From positions 29,632 through 93,631 of the forward strand of contig NZ_BAFC01000042.1 in the NCBI RefSeq assembly GCF_000248055.1: DNA of 64,000 nt, read 5' to 3'. Position 1 is the stretch's first letter, and each line of letters opens with the position of its first letter. This DNA comes from Gordonia sputi NBRC 100414. GTDB lineage: Bacteria; Actinomycetota; Actinomycetes; Mycobacteriales; Mycobacteriaceae. The position numbers and the translations under genes are program-made. Shown here in pieces: positions 36,731 to 47,784 of this stretch. Below the pieces are notes generated by a model, which saw only the letters and a list, made by a program, of their open reading frames with translations, was not told the DNA's origin and made no database searches.

Positions 36731-37510
36731 TCAGCTCACCAATCCCGCCAGAACGGCGATGGGAATCGAGATGTTGCCGATCATCACCGCGGCCGCGACG
36801 ACGAGCGCGACGAGAGCGCCGAGGCGTCGAGTGCGGTGCCCGGTCGCGCCGAGGTCGTTGACGACGCTCCACAGCCCGTGCACTAGATGCGTGCCGAGGA
36901 GCACCATCACCAGGATGTAGAACGCGGCCACCGGCCAGCGCTGCAGACTCTCGACGAGGTTGTGATAGGCGTGCGAGCTGGTCTCGGTGGTCGACACGAA
37001 GTGGTCGCTGGCCGCGGGTCGGGTCCCGGTCGTCAGGTCGAGGATGTGGAAGACGATGAAGATCAGCAGGACCAGGCCCGTGTAGGGCATCAGCGTCGCG
37101 GGGAGTCGTTTGATGCTCATGCCCTTGCGCCGGAAGCGACCCTTGGCCTTGTGGGAGCGCCCGATCAGGATGAACGACGCTCCGACGTGCAGTACCAGGC
37201 AGAGTGCGAGGACCGCGCGGAAGATCCACAGCATGCCCTCGTAGGGCAGGAGGGGTTCGAGCAGGGTGCGCAGCCAGTGCGCGTAGTCGTCGAAGTGGCC
37301 GGGGCCGGTGTAGACCTTCAGGTTGCCGATCATGTGAACCAGCACGAACAGTGCGAACACCGTGCCGGTCAGCGCCATGGTCACCTTGAGCGTGACGTTG
37401 CTCGGACGTGGACGTTTCGACGTCGGCATCGGCGTGACGGCGCGTGGCGTTCTGACGGGCTTGTCAGCATGCGGGGGTTTGTCGGCGCGTGGGGGGATGA
37501 CCGTACTCAT
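36731..37510 (-). CDS. sdhC: Succinate dehydrogenase cytochrome b subunit (single-subunit, b558 type)
   Basis: A 259-aa membrane anchor with five hydrophobic helices after a ~35-residue proline- and lysine-rich N-terminus. Histidines suited to two haems sit in VHMIGNLKVYTGPGHFDDYAH, CLVLHVGASF, IFIVFHILDL and GTHLVHGLWSV. It matches the SdhC b558 family, in which one protein does the job of SdhC and SdhD. The start at 37510 is chosen over ATG 37525; neither has a strong ribosome site. It is the first gene of the sdhCAB operon. Confidence 0.92.
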   Translation of the reverse strand: MSTVIPPRADKPPHADKPVRTPRAVTPMPTSKRPRPSNVTLKVTMALTGTVFALFVLVHMIGNLKVYTGPGHFDDYAHWLRTLLEPLLPYEGMLWIFRAVLALCLVLHVGASFILIGRSHKAKGRFRRKGMSIKRLPATLMPYTGLVLLIFIVFHILDLTTGTRPAASDHFVSTTETSSHAYHNLVESLQRWPVAAFYILVMVLLGTHLVHGLWSVVNDLGATGHRTRRLGALVALVVAAAVMIGNISIPIAVLAGLVS

Positions 37511-37676
37511 GTGCGGACCTGTCATCGACCCGAGGGCTGGGCGGGCCGGATGTGGATGTCCCTGCGTCCACGCTAATCATGTGTCGCGGATTGGGACCGC
37601 CCGTGGCGACATTCCGACTCGATTGATTCGGAAATGTCACACCGCCGGCGGATCGAGCGGGGTGAGCACGGACTGG

Positions 37677-38141
37677 CTATAGCAAGAGCGTCATGAACTG
37701 GTTGTGCGGACTGGCCTGGTAGTCGGCGAACGGCGGGCACGACACGAACCCGGCACTGCGGTACAGCGAGATCGCCGGAATGTGCAGCTCCGCTGTGCCG
37801 GTTTCCAGACTCACCCGCCGGTACCCGCGTCGACGGGCCTCGTCGATGACATGAGTCAGCAGCGCGCGGCCGACGCCGGTACCGCGTGCCGTTGGAGCGG
37901 CGCGCATCGATTTCACCTCGCCGTGCGTCGAGTCCAGCTCTTTGAGGGCGACGAATCCTGCGAGTTGTTGGTCGTCCGGTGCGCCGGTCCATGTTGTCCA
38001 GAAGCTGACGCCGGGAGCGGACAGGCCGGAGGCGTCGAGGGCGAAGGCGTGCTCCGACATCACCGACCGCAGCTCACGGAGATGATGCTCGAGAAGGTCG
38101 GCGACGTAGGGGGCGGTCGGGTCGTCGAGCCTGATGTCCAC
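37677..38141 (-). CDS. GNAT-family N-acetyltransferase
   Basis: A 154-aa acetyltransferase. The acetyl-CoA-binding motif A is clear in KSMRAAPTARGTGVGRALLTHVI (R/QxxGxG/A as ARGTGVGRA), followed by RGYRRVSLETGT and a conserved AISLYRSAGF near the C-terminus. It resembles YitI/PaiA-like small-molecule acetyltransferases. The substrate is unknown. It ends 167 bp upstream of sdhC on the same strand and may be independent. Confidence 0.85.
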   Translation of the reverse strand: MDIRLDDPTAPYVADLLEHHLRELRSVMSEHAFALDASGLSAPGVSFWTTWTGAPDDQQLAGFVALKELDSTHGEVKSMRAAPTARGTGVGRALLTHVIDEARRRGYRRVSLETGTAELHIPAISLYRSAGFVSCPPFADYQASPHNQFMTLLL

Positions 38142-38566
38142 GGTTTCCCAATCGGTCGGTGAGAAGTAGGGAAGTAGATGGGTATCGTCGCATGTTCTCA
38201 GCGAGAGAATCCGCTGGCCCCGACCTGGATTTGAATCGAGGCCCCGACCTGGTGCATACTTGTCGGGTTGCCTTGACCGGCGGACGTGGTTTCACTGCGG
38301 CCCCGATCGGGTGAATGACTCCCAAGGCCCCCGAGTTCGGGACCAAGGGCGTGTAACGCGTGCGCCGAATCCGGTTCACGGACACGACACGCCCGACCGC
38401 GGGTGCCGGAGCACACCGGCTCGTACCAGCGACGAGCCAACGTACAACGACAGATGAACAGCGTCGATCCCCGACTCACGCGGAGATCTATGTGCCCGCC
38501 GGCCGGTGTCGGCCCCAGGTGCGCGGTGTTTGTCTGTCGAGAACAACTGACGGAAGAGGACACAGC
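38142..38566 (+). other. Leader and promoter region of the S10 operon
   Basis: A 425-bp gap between the divergent GNAT gene and rpsJ. It contains a likely promoter (38231-38260), two copies of GGCCCCGACCTGG about 28 bp apart (38216 and 38240 areas), and a long untranslated leader. I see no gene in it. The leader length is similar to that of other S10 operons, where leader-based control is common, but I could not identify an L4-type structure by eye. Confidence 0.5.
38231..38260 (+). promoter_or_regulatory. Candidate main promoter of the S10 operon
   Basis: TTGAAT (38231-38236) and CATACT (38255-38260) are separated by 18 bp, a good vegetative-sigma layout. It would give a leader of about 300 nt before rpsJ. 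Confidence 0.5.
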
Positions 38567-38872
38567 GTGGCGGGACAAAAGATCCGCATCAGGCTCAAGG
38601 CCTACGACCACGAGGCGATCGACGCTTCGGCGCGCAAGATCGTGGAGACCGTGACCCGTACGGGTGCACGCGTCGTCGGCCCGGTGCCGTTGCCCACCGA
38701 AAAGAACGTGTACTGCGTCATCCGCTCGCCGCATAAGTACAAGGACAGCCGCGAGCACTTCGAGATGCGTACTCACAAGCGACTCATCGACATCCTCGAC
38801 CCGACGCCGAAGACCGTCGACGCGCTCATGCGCATCGACCTTCCGGCCAGTGTCGACGTCAACATCCAGTAG
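38567..38872 (+). CDS. rpsJ: 30S ribosomal protein S10
   Basis: First gene of the S10 operon; 101 aa, the usual size. The sequence runs [19 protein letters not shown] at the start (GTG start), then GPVPLPTEK and [21 protein letters not shown] lies about 8 nt before GTG 38567. S10 also serves as NusE in transcription antitermination. The frame is open upstream to 38360, but S10 proteins begin at this point. Confidence 0.98.
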   Translation: MAGQKIRIRLKAYDHEAIDASARKIVETVTRTGARVVGPVPLPTEKNVYCVIRSPHKYKDSREHFEMRTHKRLIDILDPTPKTVDALMRIDLPASVDVNIQ

Positions 38873-38892
38873 GGCGGGGGCGAAGAGAAATC

Positions 38893-39549
38893 ATGAGTAA
38901 TCAGAGCGCGACCAAGGGCATTCTGGGCACCAAGCTCGGCATGACCCAGGTTTTCGACGAGAACAACCGTGTCGTTCCGGTCACTGTCATTCAGGCAGGC
39001 CCGAATGTCATCACCCAGCTCCGTAACGCCGAGCGTGACGGCTACACCGCCGTGCAGCTTGCCTACGGTGCGATCGATCCCCGCAAGGTGACCAAGCCGG
39101 TCGCAGGCCAGTTCGCGAAGGCAGGCGTCACGCCGCGTCGCCACCTGGCCGAGATCCGCGTCGCCGACACCAGCGAGTTCGAGGTCGGTCAGGAACTGAC
39201 CGCTGAGATCTTCGCCGACGGTGCGCTGGTCGATGTCACCGGCACCTCCAAGGGCAAGGGATTTGCCGGCGCGATGAAGCGCCACGGCTTCTCCGGCCTT
39301 GGTGCCAGCCACGGCGCGCACCGCGTGCACCGTGCCCCTGGCTCGATCGGTGGCTGCGCCACCCCGGGTCGTGTCTTCAAGGGCATGCGGATGGCCGGTC
39401 GCATGGGTAACGACACCGTGACCACGCAGAACCTCACCGTCCACAAGGTGGACGCCGAGGCCGGTCTGCTGTTGATCAAGGGCGCCATCCCCGGCCGTAA
39501 GGGCGGAATCGTGGTCGTCCGTGACGCTGTGAAGGGTGGTGCGAAGTGA
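38893..39549 (+). CDS. rplC: 50S ribosomal protein L3
   Basis: A 218-aa L3. [12 protein letters not shown], the central extension [19 protein letters not shown] and [24 protein letters not shown] are all diagnostic. The gene starts 20 bp after rpsJ and its TGA overlaps the rplD GTG start. Confidence 0.98.
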   Translation: MSNQSATKGILGTKLGMTQVFDENNRVVPVTVIQAGPNVITQLRNAERDGYTAVQLAYGAIDPRKVTKPVAGQFAKAGVTPRRHLAEIRVADTSEFEVGQELTAEIFADGALVDVTGTSKGKGFAGAMKRHGFSGLGASHGAHRVHRAPGSIGGCATPGRVFKGMRMAGRMGNDTVTTQNLTVHKVDAEAGLLLIKGAIPGRKGGIVVVRDAVKGGAK

Positions 39550-40232
39550 GCACCGAAACCACAACGAAGCTGACGCTGGACGTCAAGACCGCCGACGGCA
39601 AGACCAACGGAACCGTTGATCTGCCCGCCGAGATCTTCGACGCACCCGCGAACATCGCACTGATGCACCAGGTCGTGGTGGCCCAGCAGGCCGCCGCTCG
39701 CCAGGGCACACACGCAACCAAGACCCGTGGACAGGTCAGCGGTGGCGGCGCCAAGCCGTACCGCCAGAAGGGCACCGGTCGCGCCCGCCAGGGTTCGACC
39801 CGCGCACCGCAGTTCACCGGTGGTGGCGTCGTCCACGGCCCGCAGCCGCGTGACTACAGCCAGCGCACCCCCAAGAAGATGAAGGCAGCCGCTCTGCGCG
39901 GCGCGCTGAGTGACCGTGCTCGTAACGAGCGCATTCACGTCATCACCGAGCTCGTCGCAGGCCAGGCGCCATCGACCAAGAGCGCTCGGCAGTTCTTGGA
40001 GGCACTGAGCACCCGACGTAAGTTCCTCGTCGTGCTCGGCCGCGAAGACCTGACCGCGTGGAAGAGCGTTGCGAACCTGAAGAACGTGCTGCCGATCGCT
40101 CCCGATCAGCTCAACACCTACGACGTCCTCGAGTCGGACGAACTGGTGTTCAGCGTCGAGACGCTCAACGCGTTCATCGCACAGAACACGTCGACGGCCA
40201 AGTCCGTCGCCAATGAGACAGAGGAGGCCTGA
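39546..40232 (+). CDS. rplD: 50S ribosomal protein L4
   Basis: A 228-aa L4 starting at a GTG that overlaps the rplC stop. [20 protein letters not shown] and [17 protein letters not shown] are the conserved tentacle region. In other bacteria L4 can feed back on this operon. rplW follows after 2 bp. Confidence 0.98.
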   Translation: MSTETTTKLTLDVKTADGKTNGTVDLPAEIFDAPANIALMHQVVVAQQAAARQGTHATKTRGQVSGGGAKPYRQKGTGRARQGSTRAPQFTGGGVVHGPQPRDYSQRTPKKMKAAALRGALSDRARNERIHVITELVAGQAPSTKSARQFLEALSTRRKFLVVLGREDLTAWKSVANLKNVLPIAPDQLNTYDVLESDELVFSVETLNAFIAQNTSTAKSVANETEEA

Positions 40233-40234
40233 GC

Positions 40235-40540
40235 ATGGCTACGCAGGCTGACCCGCGTGACATCATCCTGGCGCCGGTGATCTCGGAGAAGTCGTACGGA
40301 CTCATCGAGGACAACGTCTACACCTTCCTGGTTCACCCGGACTCGAACAAGACGCAGATCAAGATCGCCGTCGAGCAGATCTTCGATGTGACCGTCACGA
40401 GCGTCAACACCGCGAACCGCCAGGGCAAGCGCAAGCGCACCCGCGCAGGCTACGGCCAGCGCAAGTCCACCAAGCGCGCGATCGTCACGTTGACCGCAGA
40501 CAGCAAGCCCATCGAGATCTTCGGAGGACCGGTCGGCTGA
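40235..40540 (+). CDS. rplW: 50S ribosomal protein L23
   Basis: A 101-aa L23: [19 protein letters not shown], then [17 protein letters not shown] and the basic loop [20 protein letters not shown]. It sits at the nascent-chain exit tunnel. The spacing to its neighbours (2 bp and 29 bp) is normal for the operon. Confidence 0.98.
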   Translation: MATQADPRDIILAPVISEKSYGLIEDNVYTFLVHPDSNKTQIKIAVEQIFDVTVTSVNTANRQGKRKRTRAGYGQRKSTKRAIVTLTADSKPIEIFGGPVG

Positions 40541-40569
40541 CCGGGACTTCAGAGAAGGACTGAGAACTC

Positions 40570-41406
<837 letters not shown>

Positions 41407-41426
41407 GCACAGGAGGGAGTTAGAGA

Positions 41427-41707
41427 ATGCCACGCAGCCTCAAGAAGGGCCCGTTCGTCGACGACCACCTGCTTGCCAAGGTGGATACGCAGAACGAAAA
41501 AGGCACCAAGCAGGTCATCAAGACCTGGTCGCGTCGTTCGACCATCATCCCCGACTTCATCGGTCACACCTTCGCCGTCCACGACGGTCGCAAGCACGTC
41601 CCGGTGTTCGTCTCGGACAACATGGTCGGGCACAAGCTGGGCGAGTTCGCCCCCACCCGTACCTTCAAGGGTCACATCAAGGATGACCGGAAAGCGAAGC
41701 GCCGGTA

Positions 41708-41708
<1 letters not shown>
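41427..41708 (+). CDS. rpsS: 30S ribosomal protein S19
   Basis: A 93-aa S19 with [39 protein letters not shown] and [16 protein letters not shown]. The ribosome site is AGGAGGG. Its last base is the first base of the rplV ATG. Confidence 0.98.
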
Positions 41709-42933
<1,225 letters not shown>

Positions 42934-42936
42934 GGC

Positions 42937-43353
42937 ATGTTGATCCCTCGTCGGGTCAAGCACCGCAAGCAGCATCACCCGAGCCTCAAGGGCCAGGCCA
43001 AGGGCGGCACCAAGGTGACGTTCGGTGACTTCGGCATCCAGGCTCTGGAGAGCGCCTACATCACCAACCGTCAGATCGAGTCCGCTCGTATCGCCATCAA
43101 CCGGCATATCAAGCGTGGCGGCAAGGTGTGGATCAACATCTTCCCCGACCGCCCGCTGACCAAGAAGCCTGCCGAGACCCGCATGGGTTCCGGTAAGGGT
43201 TCGCCCGAGTGGTGGGTTGCCCCGGTCAAGCCGGGTCGCGTGCTGTTCGAAATGACCTACCCCGATGAGCAGACCGCTCGCGAGGCCCTGCGCCGCGCGC
43301 AGCACAAGCTGCCCATCAAGACCCGGATCGTGACCAGAGAGGAGCAGTTCTGA
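42937..43353 (+). CDS. rplP: 50S ribosomal protein L16
   Basis: A 138-aa L16: [19 protein letters not shown], the functional loop [19 protein letters not shown] and [19 protein letters not shown]. Its TGA overlaps the rpmC ATG by one base. Confidence 0.98.
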   Translation: MLIPRRVKHRKQHHPSLKGQAKGGTKVTFGDFGIQALESAYITNRQIESARIAINRHIKRGGKVWINIFPDRPLTKKPAETRMGSGKGSPEWWVAPVKPGRVLFEMTYPDEQTAREALRRAQHKLPIKTRIVTREEQF

Positions 43354-43586
43354 TGGCACTCGGAGTTGCAGCAGCTGAGCTTCGTGATCTCAGCGACACC
43401 GATCTGGTCGACCGGCTCAAAGAGTCGAAGGAAGAGCTCTTCAACCTTCGGTTTCAGATGGCTACCGGCCAGCTCGACAACAATCGTCGTCTGCGGACCG
43501 TGCGTCGCGAGATCGCACGCATCTACACCGTGATGCGCGAGCGTGAGCTTGGTTTGGCGTCGGGACCGGATGGTGATGACGCATGA
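43353..43586 (+). CDS. rpmC: 50S ribosomal protein L29
   Basis: A 77-aa L29 with [20 protein letters not shown] and [20 protein letters not shown], followed by the [15 protein letters not shown] helix. It is coupled to rpsQ by a 4-bp overlap. Confidence 0.97.
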   Translation: MALGVAAAELRDLSDTDLVDRLKESKEELFNLRFQMATGQLDNNRRLRTVRREIARIYTVMRERELGLASGPDGDDA

Positions 43587-43873
43587 GTGAGGACCAGAAG
43601 GTGACCGAAACCAACACCGCTGAGCGGAACCGTCGCAAGGAGCGCATCGGTTACGTCGTCAGCGACAAGATGCAGAAGACCATCGTGGTCGAGCTGGAAG
43701 ATCGTAAGCGTCACGCGCTGTACGGCAAGATCATCCGGACCACGAGCAAGGTCAAGGCCCACGACGAGAAGGGCGATGCCGGCGTCGGCGACCGCGTGCG
43801 GATCATGGAGACCCGCCCGCTGTCTGCGACCAAGCACTGGCGTCTCGTCGAGGTGCTGGAGAAGGCCAAGTAA
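43583..43873 (+). CDS. rpsQ: 30S ribosomal protein S17
   Basis: A 96-aa S17. [20 protein letters not shown] and the conserved [19 protein letters not shown] are followed by [20 protein letters not shown]. Last gene of the operon here, followed by a strong terminator, so rplN and the rest of the spc genes are not contiguous. Confidence 0.98.
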   Translation: MSEDQKVTETNTAERNRRKERIGYVVSDKMQKTIVVELEDRKRHALYGKIIRTTSKVKAHDEKGDAGVGDRVRIMETRPLSATKHWRLVEVLEKAK

Positions 43874-43902
43874 GAGCCGTCTCCATACAACTTCACAGTC
43901 GG

Positions 43903-43936
43903 CAATGGCCCGTCCCTTTCCGGGGGCGGGCCATTG
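43903..43936 (+). terminator. Terminator of the S10 operon
   Basis: CAATGGCCCG (43903-43912) pairs with CGGGCCATTG (43927-43936), with an inner CCC/GGG extension and a short TTTCC loop. A U-rich stretch (TTGTGTGTTGTG) follows. It lies 30 bp after the rpsQ stop. Confidence 0.85.
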
Positions 43937-43940
43937 TTGT

Positions 43941-43994
43941 GTGTTGTGCGGTTGTCGTGTTGTGCGGTTGTCGTGTTGTGCGGTCGTGTGTTGT
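43941..43994 (+). repeat. Short 16-bp tandem repeat after the S10 terminator
   Basis: Two exact 16-bp units GTGTTGTGCGGTTGTC (43941-43956, 43957-43972) and two degenerate copies follow (to 43994). The DNA is GT-rich. It may prolong the U-rich tail of the terminator or be a simple slippage product. Confidence 0.7.
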
Positions 43995-44048
43995 GCGCTT
44001 CTTCTGAGTGCGGTGGGACGAGGCCGTGTGTGTGCCGCAGAAACGACT

Positions 44049-44080
44049 CGACCCGCCTGACGACATGGTCAGGCGGGTCG
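44049..44080. terminator. Second hairpin in the convergent gap
   Basis: CGACCCGCCTGAC (44049-44061) and GTCAGGCGGGTCG (44068-44080) pair perfectly over 13 bp with a 6-nt loop. It lies between the S10 operon and the convergent GNAT gene and may stop transcription from either side; no U-tract is visible. Confidence 0.6.
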
Positions 44081-44223
44081 GTGATCGGTGCGCCGCTACT
44101 CACCCGGAGAGGTGGCCGGTGAGCAGCTCGACCGTCGCGGTGAGCGGTCGTCCACCCCCGCTCACACAATAAGAATAGGGACGACGACGCGCGCTGGACC
44201 AGGGACTTTCGACCCGATTGCGG

Positions 44224-44580
44224 CTACGTGGTCACTGACTGAATCCAGTTGATGTCGTCGGGCGTGACCTTTCGGGATTTCTCCGCGTAGTCGGTATGCT
44301 CGGACAAGAAGTGTCGGACCATCGGGCAGACGGGGACGATCAGCTTGCCCGCGGCGATCGAGTCGTCGAGGGCTTCCTGGACGAGGATCGTGGCCAGGCC
44401 GCGTCCGCCGAAGTCGGGGCCGACCTCGGTGTGGTAGAAAACGCGCTCGGCGCTGCCGTCATGATCGCGGTCCCGGTAGGCGGTGAGGCCTGCGACCCTA
44501 CCGTCGACGCTGATCTGGTAGCGGTTCTCGTCGGCGAGGTGGGTGACGTTCGTTTCGGCTCCGGTTTTGTCGGTTGTCAT
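44224..44580 (-). CDS. Small GNAT protein (Gcn5-related, YjdJ/NATD1 type)
   Basis: A 118-aa acetyltransferase-like protein of the short type. Family motifs are RYQISVDGRVAGLTAYRDRD, FYHTEVGPDFGGRGLATILV (acetyl-CoA loop GGRGLA) and VPVCPMVRHFLSEHTDY near the C-terminus. The biological substrate of this group is mostly unknown. The ABC exporter genes end 45 bp upstream on the same strand, so it may be the last gene of that unit. Confidence 0.88.
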   Translation of the reverse strand: MTTDKTGAETNVTHLADENRYQISVDGRVAGLTAYRDRDHDGSAERVFYHTEVGPDFGGRGLATILVQEALDDSIAAGKLIVPVCPMVRHFLSEHTDYAEKSRKVTPDDINWIQSVTT

Positions 44581-44625
44581 GAATCCGACGGTAGCGCGAG
44601 GCAGCGTGCTGTGGGGTCGGGTGCG

Positions 44626-45441
44626 TCAGTGCGCGGTGGCCGCGCGCCGATAGCCGCGCAGCGCCGGAATCAGGCAGACGGCGATGATCGCGACCGACCA
44701 GATCGCGACCTTGACGAAGTTGTGCGCCACCGGTTCGCCATTTGCCAGTGATCGCATCACCTCGATCGTCGGTGTCATGGGTTGGTTCGCGACGATCGGC
44801 TGCAGCCATCCCGGGTAGGCGTCGATGGGGGAGAAGCCGGAGTTGAAGAACATCAACACGCTCGAGATCAACGACAGCAGGGGGACGAGCGGAGCGGCAG
44901 GTCCTGCGCTCACCGCGAGCGCGAGTACGAGGGTTGCGTAGGCGATGCCGAACATCAGCGTGACGGCGATGATCCCGATGACCGAGGCCGCACCGCCGGT
45001 GATCCGAAAGCCCGTGGCGGTGCCGATCGCGAGGAGCAGTGCGGTCACGACGACGATGCGCACCACCTCGCTGCCGAGCCGTGAGGTGAGGTCGGCGGCG
45101 CGATGGATCGGCAGGACGTACAACCTCGTCAACAATCCTGTGTCACGTTCGGAGTTCAGACGCACGCCTGCCGCAACGGACCCGAACATGGCGCTCACGA
45201 GAATGACCAGCGGCACCGTCGAGTAGGAGCTGTCCTGTCCGGTTGCACCGCCGAGCGCGTCGCCGAGCACCACCTTGAACATGAGCAGTGTGAGTACGGG
45301 GACCACGACGAGTTGGACGAGCATCCCCTTGTCGCCGACCATCACCGACACCTGACGCCATGTCAGCGCGCCGCTCTGCGTTGCCCATGCGCGCAGCGAC
45401 CGTTCGGACCGCGGGGTTGCAACCGGCATCTCGGTGGTCAT
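44626..45441 (-). CDS. ABC-2 type permease (DrrB/DrrC-like)
   Basis: A 271-aa membrane protein with six hydrophobic segments of the ABC-2 type. Typical parts are QVSVMVGDKGMLVQLVVVPV, NSERDTGLLTRLYVLPIHRA and MFFNSGFSPIDAYPGWLQPI, the last matching the conserved region before the final helices. Its ATG overlaps the stop of the other permease gene (ATGA). Together with that permease and the ATPase it forms a DrrABC-like exporter divergent from the NRPS genes; export of the NRPS product is inferred. Confidence 0.88.
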   Translation of the reverse strand: MTTEMPVATPRSERSLRAWATQSGALTWRQVSVMVGDKGMLVQLVVVPVLTLLMFKVVLGDALGGATGQDSSYSTVPLVILVSAMFGSVAAGVRLNSERDTGLLTRLYVLPIHRAADLTSRLGSEVVRIVVVTALLLAIGTATGFRITGGAASVIGIIAVTLMFGIAYATLVLALAVSAGPAAPLVPLLSLISSVLMFFNSGFSPIDAYPGWLQPIVANQPMTPTIEVMRSLANGEPVAHNFVKVAIWSVAIIAVCLIPALRGYRRAATAH

Positions 45442-46265
45442 CGAGCGGCCTTCCTTGCTCCGAGGGCGCCGAGCACGACTGCAGCGACCGCCAGGCCGAT
45501 GCACCACCACACCGTCGGCATGAGTATCTCCCGTGTCGCACTGCCGTCGCTGAGCGCGCGCATCGACGTGGCGAACTGCGAGATCGGTTGATTGCGCACG
45601 AAGGGGGCGATCCACTCGGGGAACTGGCTCTCGGGAACGAAGCCGGTGGACATCATGCCCAGAATCAGTATCGGGAGTGAGAGCGCCTGGCTCGTCGCTT
45701 CCGGACTGTCGGACAACAGACCGATGGCGTCGGCGACAGCCGCGATGAGTATGCCGACCACGAGTGCAACGGCGAAGAGTCCGATCGTGTCGGCAGCGGA
45801 GCCGTGAGGGCGCCAACCCATGACGAGACTGGTCGCGGTGGCGCACATGACCGAGAGGGCCAACAGCAGCCCGTTGGTGCCCAGACGTGCGGTCACCGGA
45901 ACCCACGAGCGCATGGGGAGGGTACGGAAGCGGGTGTGCACCCCTTTCGTCGCGTCGTTCGCGGCGCGCATGGCGGCGGCGGACGCGACGAAGCCCACCG
46001 ACTGGAGTGCGATGATCGGCATGAGGAACTGCGCGTAGTCCATCCCGGGGTCGGCGTCCATGATCGAACGCAGTGGCAGATAGAAGCAGACCGCGAGCAG
46101 CACCGGGGCGACGAACGCGAAGATGAACTCGCCGTTGCGGACGATTCCGGCGACTCCTCGTCCGACGAGCACCCAGAGTTGTGTCAGTGCACGGGCGCGC
46201 GGCTCGGCTCCCGACTCGGGCGCAGCGACGAGCGCGGTGAGATTCTTCGGGGCTGCCTGCGTCAT
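45438..46265 (-). CDS. ABC-2 type permease (DrrB/DrrC-like), second subunit
   Basis: A 275-aa protein with six hydrophobic segments. AGIVRNGEFIFAFVAPVLLA, the loop ANDATKGVHTRFRTLPMRSW and GMMSTGFVPESQFPEWIAPF mark the ABC-2 family. It differs clearly from the first permease, so the exporter is probably a heterodimer. Start and stop both overlap the neighbouring genes by 4 bp, so all three genes are tightly coupled. Confidence 0.88.
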   Translation of the reverse strand: MTQAAPKNLTALVAAPESGAEPRARALTQLWVLVGRGVAGIVRNGEFIFAFVAPVLLAVCFYLPLRSIMDADPGMDYAQFLMPIIALQSVGFVASAAAMRAANDATKGVHTRFRTLPMRSWVPVTARLGTNGLLLALSVMCATATSLVMGWRPHGSAADTIGLFAVALVVGILIAAVADAIGLLSDSPEATSQALSLPILILGMMSTGFVPESQFPEWIAPFVRNQPISQFATSMRALSDGSATREILMPTVWWCIGLAVAAVVLGALGARKAAR

Positions 46266-47347
46266 GCGCTGGCGCTCCGGTCGGACGGGTGCTCCTCGTG
46301 TAGATCGTCATCGGATACGGCGTCGGGACCGGTGAGCGCGAGGAAGACCTCGTCAAGGCTCGGACGTCGTAATGTTATGTCGGACAACCGAATTCCCGCG
46401 AGCGTCGTTCGACGAACGATCTCGACCAAGGTGTCGGCACCCTCTGGCGCCGGCACGGACACGGCGATCGTGTCGATGTCGCTTCCTGTCGTGTCGACCG
46501 ACTGAGTGCTCGCTCGTGTCGCGCCGAGATCGCCGAGGCAGGCGAGCAGGGGTTCGAGTTCCTCCGCAGCGGTTGGCGTCACCTGATAGTGCGAGGCGCC
46601 GGTCGCGGCCTTGAGCTCCGCCGCGGTTCCAGAAGCGATCACCCGACCCTTGTCGATCACCACGATGTGGTCGGACAGGGAATCGGCTTCTTCGAGGTAC
46701 TGGGTGGTCAACAAGATCGTGACGCCCTGATCGCGAAGTGCGGAGACGAGCCGCCAGACGTCCTGCCTGCTGCGCGGGTCGAGACCTGTTGTCGGTTCGT
46801 CGAGGAAGACCACCTCAGGGCGGGTGACCAGGCCGCAAGCGATATCGATTCGACGTCGCATACCGCCCGAGTACTTTCCGACGCGGCGCTCGGCGGCGTC
46901 GGTCAGGCCGAATTCGACGAGTAGTTCGTCGGCTCTCTCTCGCGCGGCCTGCTTCGTCAGTCCCATCAGCCTGCCGAAGAGGACAAGGTTGGCGCGCCCG
47001 CTGAGCGACTCGTCGAGTGCGGCGAACTGGCCCGTCAGCATGATGGATCGTCTGACCGCCGCGGCGTCGGCCACGACGTCGTGACCGGCAACGGTCGCCG
47101 ACCCGTCGTCCGGCTTGAGCAGGGTGCACAGCATGTTGACCGTGGTGGTCTTTCCTGCACCGTTCGGTCCGAGGAGCGCCAGGATCGACCCCTTCTCGAC
47201 GTCGAAGGTGACATCTTCGACGGCGGTGTGGTCTCCGAAGCGTTTACGCAGGCCATTGGCGGTGATGGCGACCTCGGGGGCCGCACGATGCCGAGCGCCC
47301 GACCCTGTGCTGGGCGAGGCAAGGTGTCTGCGGAACGGGTGTGCCAT
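46262..47347 (-). CDS. ABC transporter ATP-binding protein, DrrA-like
   Basis: A 361-aa ATPase. Walker A LLGPNGAGKTTTVNMLCTLL, the signature KYSGGMRRRIDIACGL, Walker B VVFLDEPTTGLDP and the switch histidine position (here TTQYLEEAD, a Gln as is normal for DrrA) are in place. A C-terminal domain of about 90 residues follows. The DrrA family drives export of antibiotics and lipids such as PDIM. The ATG at 47347 has AGGAG 7 nt upstream; the frame is open further to 47407. Confidence 0.92.
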   Translation of the reverse strand: MAHPFRRHLASPSTGSGARHRAAPEVAITANGLRKRFGDHTAVEDVTFDVEKGSILALLGPNGAGKTTTVNMLCTLLKPDDGSATVAGHDVVADAAAVRRSIMLTGQFAALDESLSGRANLVLFGRLMGLTKQAARERADELLVEFGLTDAAERRVGKYSGGMRRRIDIACGLVTRPEVVFLDEPTTGLDPRSRQDVWRLVSALRDQGVTILLTTQYLEEADSLSDHIVVIDKGRVIASGTAAELKAATGASHYQVTPTAAEELEPLLACLGDLGATRASTQSVDTTGSDIDTIAVSVPAPEGADTLVEIVRRTTLAGIRLSDITLRRPSLDEVFLALTGPDAVSDDDLHEEHPSDRSASA

Positions 47348-47784
47348 TCGGCACTCCTCTCCCCTGTGGCGGCTCATCTTGTAGTGGTGGCGTGACCTGT
47401 GCACCACCGAATGCCGGATCAGCCAAAATGATCCGGATTCCGCATTGAGCGCAGACTACATGTCGAATGTCGACCTGATCCAGTTTTGCTCAAATCGATT
47501 TCGATGTGCGAGGAAGTTAGCCCGTTCGGGGGACATGTGTAACGACGCGGTCGGCATGAGCGATCAATGTCGAGAAAGTATTTTTGTCACCTTATCCGGC
47601 CTGGTAATAATTTCTGAACTACTTCCTTCGATTGAATTATCGAGCGTTTGCTTCCGCGGAAATACACCTTGGGTGAGACTAGGTCGGGTAAATGGCGGGA
47701 TCGGTTTCCAGGGCAGGCCGGCCGCAGCCAGCCGACGTAGCCAGCGGGGATCGGGGCGAGTCGGGACAACCCGGGAGTGAGGAT
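47348..47784. other. Divergent regulatory region between exporter and NRPS genes
   Basis: 437 bp with no gene. The stretch 47500-47680 is clearly AT-richer than its surroundings and must hold the NRPS promoter; candidate -35/-10 pairs can be read but none is convincing. It contains the 47414-47436 inverted repeat and a perfect 10-bp palindrome AAATCGATTT (47492-47501). I do not see an IdeR/Fur-type box, which argues weakly against classic iron control. Confidence 0.5.
47414..47436. promoter_or_regulatory. Inverted repeat 67 bp before the exporter operon
   Basis: CCGGATCA (47414-47421) and TGATCCGG (47429-47436) are perfect arms around a 7-nt AT-rich centre. The size (23 bp) and place fit a TetR- or MarR-type operator controlling the exporter, the NRPS genes, or both. 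Confidence 0.5.

Noticed and set aside
34743..37229. An 828-residue SdhA with a long N-terminal extension
   Set aside because: The extension lies in the wrong frame over sdhC; ATG 36728 gives the normal SdhA N-terminus 2 bp after sdhC.
38205..38260. tRNA-like stretch with GATTTGAATC-type sequence
   Set aside because: No acceptor or anticodon arms can be formed around it; it lies in the S10 leader next to a good promoter.
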